Assembly (NCBI RefSeq): GCF_003073045.1
Contig: NC_037599.1
Coordinates: 1,240,001-1,304,000, forward strand
DNA: 64,000 bases
From: Pomacea canaliculata
Taxonomy: Eukaryota > Mollusca > Gastropoda > Architaenioglossa > Ampullariidae
Direction: 5' to 3'
Within the stretch, counting starts at the first letter, position 1, and every line of letters begins with the position of its first letter. The notes beneath the pieces were generated by a model. That model had not been told where the DNA came from and searched no databases. It saw nothing but the letters and a program-made list of their open reading frames with translations. A program made the translations under genes and the position numbers. Positions 1-9,600 of the stretch are shown here, one piece after another.

Positions 1-3000
1 TTTGGCTGTTGACGCCAAGCACCACTCCTGAACCGGAAGTGATGTACATAAGTTTTCCTTGCACATTGGTCCATCGACTGCCCGCAGTAATGCCTCCGCC
101 GTAAGTTCCCTCTCGGTAAAAAATGTCGTCGTTAGCGTTGACGCCCCACACACCAGACGGTCCTACGGAAATCTGCTTCAAAGCCCCATCAACCTGTTGC
201 CAGCCAGTTCCCGCTGGATTGGTCTGATCAATGCCGGTCCTAAAATAAATCTGTCGAATTTCTCTCATTTTCATTACATATTTCTTGAAAATGTCAGACC
301 TGCTTATCTACAATTAAATCTCTCCATGGGCCATCTAGGGCCACTATGTGTATAAATATGATGTACATCTTCACATAGGACACCCTAACCTATTCCTGGG
401 ATGTCACGTGATTTCGGAGAATTCTGAAGATTAAGAAGTTAACCCAAGATTTACATGTAGCTCTCAAGCAGAATCTTAACCAGGCCCTTGTTGAACCCTA
501 AACTGAGTCCACACACTAACCCTAACCCAGTTCATAGAGGTCATCATCTACGATGTCTTAGTTTGGGGTTTGATAGACCGAGACAGATGTAGGTTCGGTG
601 ACAAGTACCAGAAGGAGGAGCAGACAATGGACAAGTGGATCCTAAAGGATCAAAGAGTGGACCAGACTAACAGTCAGGACAGTCTGCTGTCTCTTGGTTA
701 GAACTGACCACGAAGCCATGCCAGCTTTTTTCCTCATGTTCCCTTTCCCCATCTCTACGTCATCATCACGTCCTCTTACGTCAATTTACGTCTGCACCAA
801 ACTCTCTCTACACCAGCGTTTGCACACACAGACGAACACATTCTTTCACACACAGACACACACTTCTTCGTATGACTCAAATACTAAATGATTTTGTTCA
901 GCGTAACATAAAATAATAATTTTCTATAACAGAAATAAAGAAAGAGAGAGACGAAGACTATTTAAACTGCTGTTGACATGATGGCTCTTCTAGTGAATGT
1001 TTTCTTTTGTTTAATTATTAATTATGACTGCTAGCAGGAAATTAACGATGTTTTCACCAGCTTTGAACTTGATTAGAAATAAAGCTGTTGATGCATTATG
1101 TCTTCTGTGATCTTATCAGACTTCCGGATTTTTATAAACAAGAAATTAATTGTATTGCAGAATTATGTTAATGTTGAAACTAATAGAAAATTTCCTATTC
1201 AAGCCACAGAACAGCCTACCTGATCCGCAGAGTTCACTCCCCAGATGGAGCCACGGGGGGACACAGTCACGTGTTTCAGAGCGCCACTCAGTTTGACCCA
1301 GCTCGACCCAGACGGGTATTCACTTGTCATTCCATTTCTGTAAAAGATGTCATCGTTGTTGTTGACGCCAACGACGATGTCTTTGCCGACGTCGACCTGT
1401 TTCAGGCCTCCAGAGATTAGCGTCCATCCTGTGCCTGTGGTACATGGGGTCCCGTACGTACCCTGGTCACAGAGGACAAAACACAAGTACTCGTAAACAA
1501 CAAGTGTTGTGTCACTAGATCAACACAAGCACACAATTAAACACAGACACAAGTGCACACACACACACGCCCCTTGTACATTGTATAGAAACCCCGAGAG
1601 TGAGCAAGGAAGAGAAGCATTAGTAGAGAAAGAGAGAGCGAGAGCAGTCATGGAAGCTTCCCGACGAGTATCAGCGTCATAGCCGCTAGAGGCGACACTG
1701 AGGAGGGGAGTGGAATCCACCTCGTGTTTGCTATTCGTGATGTCTGTGTGAGCTCTAGCAACGAGAGCAAAAGGGATTTTCCAATCCGAGTTTAGCGAGA
1801 GCCACCTGGGTGATTCAAGAAGAATTGGAGTTGTGTCCCTTCGCCTTGCAGACTTGAGGGAGGAAGACCTCCGCATTTTGTGTCTGTCTGCCTGATTGGT
1901 TTGTTATTTTGGTGACCATCGTCTGATTAAGCGCTTTCTGTTTTCGCTGTCACTGTGTGGAACTGTGACTTTTGATTTTACATCTATATCTTTCTTATTT
2001 TGTGTCGCCATAGCGGTTTCGAGTGGTCGCTACTATTGTCTTCAATCAGCGTCAAATATAGTTTCTCCTCTCTCTTGCGACAGACTTATATTGGAAGCAA
2101 ACCCTTGTATACTGAAATGTAGACATCCTGTTGAGGACACGGACTTGCATGTTAGAACAGCAAAAACAGCGAGTGACACCTTGTCCTCTAGTTATAGTCT
2201 CACACAACGAACCAAGTCCTGGTACATCGTCATCACAGGCTTGCGCTGTCGGGAAGAGGAATAGCATTCCCAGACTGTATTCAAAGGGCCAAGAACCTTC
2301 TATGACCGAGAAGAGGAGGACGGAAGTTAATGTTTTGGTTAAATAGTTGATTAGTAAGAGATTTAGTACGTATTTGTATTTTAGGGAAAGATCCCCATGT
2401 GACCCTTTATAGCATTTTTATGCATTTGATGATCTGGGTTTTGCGATAAAAGAAGAAGAAAATAAAGAAACAAAAACAAAGCCAGTACTTTTGGGCAAAT
2501 GTTTGACTTTTATATAATGAAAGACCACGTACAGACGACGTAGTGTAAGTCTGTGTACTACACGTATCCGCGATAGCCCCTTAGGGAGATGCTTTTAAGT
2601 CAGGACTAGCTGGGGTGCACGACGAGGTGTAGGCTTACTAGTCTGTAACTATATGTAAGTGCGGAATAGCAATCACGACTAGTTGGCTTCTCAGAGAAGC
2701 TATTAAATCTTTCAAATAAACTCAGACCAGCTCAATCACATATCACATCTATAGATTCTCTATACATTATTTTCACTTCAGATCGATGTCATGATCAATT
2801 TGTAACCGATTAAACATCTTACCAAAAAATTATTATTTCCGATTTAGTAATATGTCGTGACAGCTCACCTGACGACAGCAGATCATATTAACATGTGACA
2901 TCTCACCTGAGATAGCAGATCATATTAACATGTCGTGACATCTCACCTGACGATAGAAGATGTTACTGCCAGCGTTAACCCCCCACACGCCTGCTCCACC

Positions 3001-3108
3001 GATTGACACCTGGGTCAAGGCTCCCGCCACTTTGGACCACGACTGTCCATAGCATGATGCGGTCAGAGCCAGAAGACCGAGAATGATCATCATTTTTAAT
3101 AATCTGTT
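1..3108 (-). CDS. Secreted tectonin-repeat (beta-propeller) lectin-like protein, 3' end off window
   Basis: Likely a secreted innate-immunity or egg lectin of the tectonin family (compare horseshoe-crab L-6 lectin and fish-egg lectin), which bind sugars or lipopolysaccharide. Coding exons on the minus strand are 3093-2947, 1462-1220 and 250 to beyond base 1. All junctions are phase 0 with good sites (cag|gtgag, gaccag|GG, cag|gtagg, gacag|ATT). Exon 1 starts at 3108 after an AAACAG acceptor; the first of two adjacent ATGs is at 3093. Residues 1-16 are a signal peptide (MMIILGLLALTASCYG). Five repeats of the form W-x-x-V-x-G-x-L...G...WGVN-x-x-D-x-I-x-x-R follow, at about residues 18-49, 56-98, 99-140, 141-183 and from 184. 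The 213 residues seen are close to the roughly 220 of L-6-type lectins, so only a short C-terminus should lie outside. The third exon boundary falls inside a repeat (SADQ|IYFRTG), which confirms the join. The exact ligand is not readable from sequence. Confidence 0.85.
251..1219. other. Tectonin intron 3; no gene seen
   Basis: An AT-rich intron of about 970 bases between two phase-0 splice sites. It has a short CA-rich run near 820-870 but no coding frame with recognisable family features. Small open frames here have no support. Confidence 0.5.
1463..2946. other. Tectonin intron 2; unassigned sequence
   Basis: An intron of about 1.48 kb. It contains a short (CA)n tract near 1556-1570 and open frames on both strands at 1520-1876 and 1896-2346 that match no family I recognise. 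The second half ends in a short tandem duplication that copies the exon 1 donor region. Confidence 0.45.
2850..2950. repeat. Three-copy ~40-bp tandem repeat duplicating a splice-donor segment
   Basis: Three near-identical copies each carry ctcacctga followed by a gaag/gcag-ending stretch; the first two also carry the spacer agatcatattaacat. The last copy is the real exon 1 donor (minus-strand cag|gtgag at 2947/2946). The other two place extra GTGAG donors about 40 and 80 bases downstream in the transcript, within the intron. Confidence 0.75.
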
Positions 3109-3699
3109 CTGTTTGGAGACAAAACAGCATGACAGTAGCATAACATAGATGACAACTAAGATGATACAAGACGATGAATTTATTCATCAAACCGCGACAT
3201 AAATAGTGTCCTCTCAACATGACAAGCTGTTTTAAAGCTCCTCAATAACACTGATATCAGTCTACCTGTCTGCGAATAAAACAAGTGCATTACCCAGCTC
3301 CGACACAAACCCTAGGGTAAGAGATGTAAGAGCGACAAATGGTAGAAGACACTATGGTAATAGACTATGGCAATGTGACACTGAGTGAGATGTCCATTCA
3401 CAGAAAAAGACATAAAAACTCCCACGGCTTAGAATTTGAACAGGAGAGGAATGTAAGTGGTTCAAAGCAAAGAAAAATCAGGTTCCAGTATCTGCTGAGC
3501 AGCTGTTTGTACGGGTACTTGTAACCGTCCACAGACACCATCATACGTCCACCCAGGGGTCGTCTATAAAGTTAATGCACGAGCCACCAGGCCACACATC
3601 ATCTCCATAAATTGACTGACAAACTTCCCTACACCCCTTCCCCATCACCAATTCTCATCCCCTGTCCACCAAACTCCCGAAACGAAAGAAACAAGTACT

Positions 3700-4460
3700 A
3701 GTAAATTTGTTTAATAATCACTTCATTAAGAATAATTACATTGTATTAGATATCTTGTGTTCTTTCCTTTAGGTACGCAACTGGTGTCATCAAAATGTCA
3801 TCACAAATTTAGTTCCCATGAGGAAAATATAAGGGAAGAGGTGACATTGTCCTATCCGTTATAAGTATCTTCTGTTTTTAGATATATACATACACACATG
3901 ACTCTGTTTATTAATAGTACATGTATTATGTTAAAATTTATTGTTGCATGCTTGTATATCAAATATGTAAACAGAAATCCCTATAAGACACAGACATCTA
4001 TAGAGATATAAGTCTGATTATGAGCATGTTTGTGTCATGCTTATATTCGTATGTTAGTCTGTTTTTAACTTCTATTCTGTTTTCATTAAAAAAGTTTATG
4101 GATTTTAAATTAATGCATCTTTGTGCACATGGTTTCCTGATGCGTGAACTTCTAAATTTTATCCTTTTAAAATTAGTCAGCTGTTATAAGTGTTCAAACC
4201 CTTCCAAACCTCGTCGAAGTAGTTCCCTTGAATAAACGACAAAAACCTGTTCTAAGGAAAAATTGTTTTCAATCAGAATGACCTAGACATTCACCCCAAA
4301 GATAAAGGCCGCCAGCGACGACTTTGTGTAGTGAGTGGTGAGTGGTTCACCGTCCCAACTGTCGCGGAGCATCCTTACCAAGGGGCGCACTACTTTTCTC
4401 AAGCAAGTATGAACAGAGGAGTGAAACCTCTTTTCATCTATACTCTTTGGGAAAGATACA
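3700..4460. mobile_element. Old, diverged copy of the THAP-type DNA transposon seen at 23.3 kb (3' half)
   Basis: This stretch aligns by eye, in the same order and orientation, with about 24780-25411 of the THAP element. Shared blocks include gcatgcttgtat, gtaaacagaaatc, gtctgtttttaact, ggattttaaa, agtcagctgt, acctagacatt and agcgacgactttgt. It ends in a decayed inverted-repeat-like end (catctatactcttt...) near 4450. No THAP exons were found with it. It sits in intron 1 of the tectonin gene and is clearly older than the copy at 23.3 kb. Confidence 0.6.
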
Positions 4461-4472
4461 GGAGGTACTCAC

Positions 4473-4505
4473 CTGTTTCAGCAGTCTTGATCAGTGAAGT
4501 CGACT
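4473..4505 (-). other. Predicted non-coding first exon (5' UTR) of the tectonin gene
   Basis: A short exon ends in a strong donor (AACAG|GTGAGT, minus strand, last exon base 4473). It lies just below a TATA box on the same strand. No ATG leads into a long frame here, so it is read as 5' UTR joined to the acceptor at 3109/3110. The intron between them, about 1.36 kb, holds an old THAP-transposon copy. Confidence 0.6.
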
Positions 4506-4540
4506 GACGAAAGGTGTAAGAAGCCCAGTTATATACAGTC
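4502..4540 (-). promoter_or_regulatory. TATA-box core promoter of the tectonin gene
   Basis: On the minus strand the motif TATATAA (4536-4530) is followed about 24-30 bases later by an initiator-like TCAGTC (4507-4502) and then by the non-coding exon with its GTGAGT donor. The order TATA, initiator, short exon, donor fits a focused inducible promoter. The start site itself is inferred. Confidence 0.55.
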
Positions 4541-4741
4541 AGGCGCTCAGTGCAGTGACTGGATTGGATGCTGTTCACATCCTTGACAACAAGTAAACCC
4601 TCTTGGATCAATTTACATTAGCTGGTACACAGGATTGTTTTTAAATACCCAAGCGGATTTAGTTAAAGCCGGAGGTATTGATATCACGAAATGAATAAGG
4701 ACGTGTAAACTTCTGTAACAGCTTTTGTTTTCACATGAGTG

Positions 4742-5705
4742 GGTTGTTAGTCCAAAGCAAAACTTCCAACCTGGAGGGCCTAAGCTCATAAATATTATTC
4801 AGGGGATGTACGATGACTCGTCCTGCCAAGTTATCCACAATGGCAAACTCACTAAACCTTTTGTAGTGAAGACCGGCGCAAGAGAGGGTTGAATATTATC
4901 ACCAACAATCTTTCTGATGGCCATAGACTGGATTATGCACAAGACAACCCAAGACAACAACACCGGTGTCCAGTGGACCTTCATCAAACAGCTAGAGGGC
5001 CTGGGCATTGCAGATGACATTAGTCTTTTATCTCATCGGCAGCAACATGCACAAACCAAACTGAGCAAGCTAGCAGAGGAAGCTGAGAAGACTGGCTTAG
5101 AGGTCAACAGAAAGAAGACCGAAGTGATGAAATTCAACAACAAGCAGGAACTCCCAATCCAACTTCAAGGAGAGAACATCCTGAAACAGACTGCTTCACG
5201 TATCTAGGGAGCATTGTCAACAAGGACGGTGGAGCGGACGATGACATCAAAAGCCGTATCAACAAGGCCAGTCATGCTTTCAACCGCCTACGGCCCATGT
5301 GGAACTCCCGAACATTGTCCTTCAGCAGTAAGACCCGCATCTTCAACACCAATGTGAAGGCAGTCCTACTGTATGGTTCTGACACCTAGACAGTGACAAA
5401 CACCATCAACAACAAGCTCCAGACCTTTACCAACCGATGACTACGCCATATTCTGGGAATAAGATGGCCTGAAAAGATCTCCAACAGCAGCCTGTGGAAA
5501 AGAACCAACCAGAATGCCACTAGCCAAGACATCAAAAAGCGCAAATGGTGCTGGACAGGACACACCCTGCACAGAACAGCTGACACCAAGGCCAGGCAGG
5601 CATTTGGTTGGAATCCTCAGGGGAAGAGGAGAGTTGGGAGATCAAAGCAGACGTGGACAAGAACAGTAGAGAGCGAGGCAAAGGACGTGGGAACCATAAT
5701 TCATG
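4742..5705 (+). mobile_element. Degenerate non-LTR retrotransposon (LINE), reverse transcriptase to C-terminus
   Basis: The plus-strand reading passes through the end of a reverse transcriptase. It shows an A-D-D catalytic box (GLGIADDISLLS, about 5007-5042), then the thumb (LEVNRKKTEVM) and a C-terminal block typical of LINE proteins (LLYGSDT, ILGIRWPEKIS, KWCWTGHTL, WNPQGKRRVGR). Stops interrupt it after QTASRI (about 5204), after LLYGSDT (about 5387) and near 5438, so it is dead. The 5' part, with the endonuclease, is missing. The clade is not certain. It lies about 0.2 kb upstream of the tectonin TATA box. Confidence 0.8.
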
Positions 5706-6371
5706 TTTAAAGATACATTTTACAGTTCTATAGAAGTAAAAAACATTTAAAGTAGAAAAATAAATAACCACATGGTCGAGGTATTAGAAATATATCAGAA
5801 TATACAGTTTAAGAGAAGAAAAAATGTTAAATCTATCAAATGCTGATAAGAAATCTATTGCTCTTCAAATATTTGACATTGCATATCCATAATTGCATTG
5901 AATTTTTCCACTTATATTTCTGTGTTTCTAAGAAGAGATATTAAAGCACGCTGACAATGTTTGCTACCGGACACGTGATTTGTTGTCGTTAAGACTGATG
6001 GTGACGACCGGTGAAGGAATGAATGACTAAATGACTGATATTTTTCTTTCTTTCTTGTTCCCTGCACGTGTAGACACAGACACACTCATTAGCAAGCACA
6101 CACGCACAAATTCACACAAGTAAGTGTAGAGTGGATTAGGGGAAATAAAGGACTGTTCGGTAGCCACACAGTCATCACTAATCATCTAGTTCACAAAAAC
6201 GTTCAAAGAAGTAATCCTCCTTCCCCTTAAAATACATAAGCAAGCAACCAACCTAATCAATAATTTAAAAAAAAAATAAACAAGAATGTAAGCGAACCAT
6301 TTAACAAGCTACACAACTACCACAAAAGTAAAAGCAAACAACAATGTATTACATATTTAAACTTGTCGACC
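5706..6371. other. AT-rich intergenic spacer, no gene seen
   Basis: No coding frame with family features. The stretch near 5944-5992 resembles 13554-13607 on the far side of the transposon nest (aagcacg-tgac, aatgt, ccggacac/t, gatttgttgt), in direct orientation. Confidence 0.4.
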
Positions 6372-6664
6372 CAGGGCCGCCGAGAGCCAGCCCGGGCCCC
6401 GGGGCAGACCTCTCCGGTCCCCTTGTACTTGTAATCGTAAATTATTTTCCCAGTACAGGTAGTCCTCGGGTTACGACGGTCTCGACTTACGTCGTTTCGT
6501 GGTTACGACACTCATTCCCACTTACGAGGTTAGGGTCGTAAGTCAAACTGTGCTTGCGCCTTATTCCACGTGCGGCGGAAGTCATAGAGTCCAGTACAGT
6601 ACTGTACACTGTATCCGGTTACACGAAGAAAACGAGTCTCCTGCACGCCATAACACCCTTCATT

Positions 6665-9600
6665 ATGGCTCCCAAACGAAAGTTAGATTCATGTGATAAC
6701 AGTGCATCAAAGAAAAGGAAGGCCATCACCATGGAGGTGAAAGTGGATATCATAAGGCAATCTGAGAAGGGGGAAACAGCAACAGAAATTGGCAGGTCAT
6801 TAGGACTTAGTCGTTCGACTGTCGCTACGATTATCAGGGATAAAGATCGCATCCTTGAACATGTGAAAGGATCTGCTTCTATGAAAGCGACAGTGATAAC
6901 AAAGCAACGTAGTTGGCTTATTATTGAGATGGAAAGATTATTGGCGCTTTGGTTGGAAGACCAAAATCAACGCCGTATCCCTGTGAGTTTTATGGTTATT
7001 CAGGAGAAGGCTAGGCGACTGTTTGAGGCGTTGAAAAGAGAAAAGAGGGAAGGAAGTGAAAGTGAAGAATTTGTGGCGAGTAGGGGTTGGTTTATGAGGT
7101 TTAAGGATCGTGCCAATTTCCATAACATTAAAGTGCAAGGTGAAGCTGCTAGTGCTGATGAGAAAGCAGCAACTGAGTTTCCTAAAGCATTGGCTAAGAT
7201 AATTGAGGAGGGTGGTTACTGTGCTCAACAAGTGTTCAACGTGGATGAGACAGGCTTGTTTTGGAAACGTCTGCCTAACCGTACGTACATCGCCAAGGAG
7301 GAGAAGTCAGCACCAGGTCATAAAGTTGGCAAGGAGAGACTGACTTTGCTTTTTGGGGGCAATGCTGCTGGTGAATACAAACTGAAGCCCATGCTGGTGT
7401 ATCAGGCTGAGAATCCAAGGGCACTCAAGGGTATTTCAAAGGGTCAACTACCAGTCATCTGGAAGTCTTGTAGGAAGGCATGGGTGACACTTGCAGTGTT
7501 TGATGACTGGTTCACCAACCATTTTGTGCCAGACGTGAAGCGGTATTGTACCTCTAAGGATATCCCCTTTAAGGTGTTGCTAATTCTGGACAATGCCCCT
7601 GGACACCCTGCCCATCTGGATGACTTTAAAGGCCGAAGTTTTCTGTCAGGACAGAAGACAGTGGTATCGCCCGTGCGAGGGAAGGTAGGAGTACACGCGA
7701 TGCTATTTGTGTCCAGTTGTCTCAAATTACTACTGTACCTGGACAAAGGCGGGGTAGAGATCAGAGACACCGCCGACCCGCCTGGCAATAAAACTTCTTC
7801 CTCCTCCGACCATTGTACTTGCCGCAGGGTCTGAGCGATGAGGCGAAACGACTTCTATGTGAACCTACTGTCACAGGCTCTAACCTAGCAGTACAATGTC
7901 TTTCTGAGCTGAGTACTGGTGTTGGCGGTTAGAAAGCTGAAGTGAAACGGTTTCCAACTGAACACACTGTCAGGGTTAGGACTGAACATATTCTCCACCA
8001 ACAAACAAAACTAGAATATACAAAACAGAGAAGAATGAACAGCGCAAGTGACACAAACATAAAAACAACTGAATTTTCAAACAAAATCAGTGGCTGGAGG
8101 CACTGCCATACAGATTGATACATAACAAAGCAAAATCACCAGTATAACAATGGAAGCACAAAATTTAATACTATTACTCATCCTTCAATTGATATCACAG
8201 AATAACAAACATGTAAAGTGAACAAGATAAAAATCAGCGATAACATACGAGTGGGCCTTGCCGTTTTAGACTGGAATGAATATGTCTATATAGACAATAC
8301 TTTTATCGGTGTGGAGCTGTACCGTGGTAACAACAAATCAGTTTTGAAAATACAAACATTGATGGTAAATTATTATCTCATTAATGAATGATGGTTGCAA
8401 TTTGTTATTTAAATTATATTATTAATTTCCAAATCTTCATCCGAACTACTGTCTGTTTCAATTAACATATTTTCCTCATGTTCGGAATCAAATTTGTATT
8501 GTTCAACGACACATCTCCAGATATCCTCTACTAAATTATAAGTTTTCTTTTTTTAAAGTGCGTTGTCCAAGTTGTCTCCGGCTGTGCTGTACACTTGCTT
8601 TGTTGTAATTGGAAGTAGAGTCTCTATCAACATGTTCATTCCAGTCTAAAACAGCGAGACCCATGCGCATGTCATAGTGCATCGGGCTTTTAATATGAAC
8701 ACGCTTAGGCAGATACATCAGACATATATTATTAAAACTTTCAACATAAAATGTGTCCCTAGACATCACGTAGTCCTCAGGATGTTTATACAGGACATGG
8801 CCATGTAGAAAGTCGCTCAGCAGCTTGACAGCAGCAGGATCAGTCAGCACTATTAGAGATGGTATATAGAGCGATTGCCTGCAAGGTGAGTCTTGGTTAC
8901 ACTGGTCATGGATGTTTTGGAAATGTGTAATACATCCATCCAACAAGTGCCTAAGTCTCACAGGGTCGCCATCGCAATGATCTATACACCAGTACACATG
9001 ATCTCTGACCGCTGCTGTCTTGTCGCTGAGCTGAGGATGCCACGTCTTGCCGATGTTGACTTTACTACCTTGCGCCAGTTTTTTCATCCCAGCTTTGATA
9101 CTCTTAGCGACGTGCCACCTCTCGTTGATGTTTCTAACACCTTTATGTTTCACTAACTTATTTATTGTCACGTTACGATCGTGAACGTGTTCTTGAATTC
9201 TAACACCTGACTCATTCATACTTGCATACATCCTCTCACATCCCACTGCCTCGTACCGCTGGGTGCACACGTCGTCCTCTTTGGTGATATGTTGGAGGTT
9301 TACAACCTTGTGAGTCGACAGTCCTAAAGTAACATGATCAGTGTGATACGAATTTTTCCGACAAGCGTGCCGTGCATCTGACATCACACTGATCCCGTCG
9401 GTCACAGGAGACTGTTCTGCTGCAAGTGCAGCTGCGACGGACTGGCGCTTCAAGACGTCAACGACTGCAGAAAACCGTGGCAGCCTTTTCCTCAAAAATG
9501 TATCGTTCACATGTCCCAAATTGGCAAAATTAGAAATTTTTTTATATTGAATGGGGATGATCCCCGACGTAATGTACGCAAGGTACATTCTTTCATTTGC

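Noticed and set aside
1520-1876. 118-codon minus-strand frame in tectonin intron 2
   Set aside because: A vague resemblance to a LINE C-terminus (TTPIL, RWLSLN) was too weak, and no other LINE block lies beside it.
1896-2346. Host gene on the plus strand in tectonin intron 2
   Set aside because: Two overlapping medium frames, no recognisable domain, no splice or promoter support.
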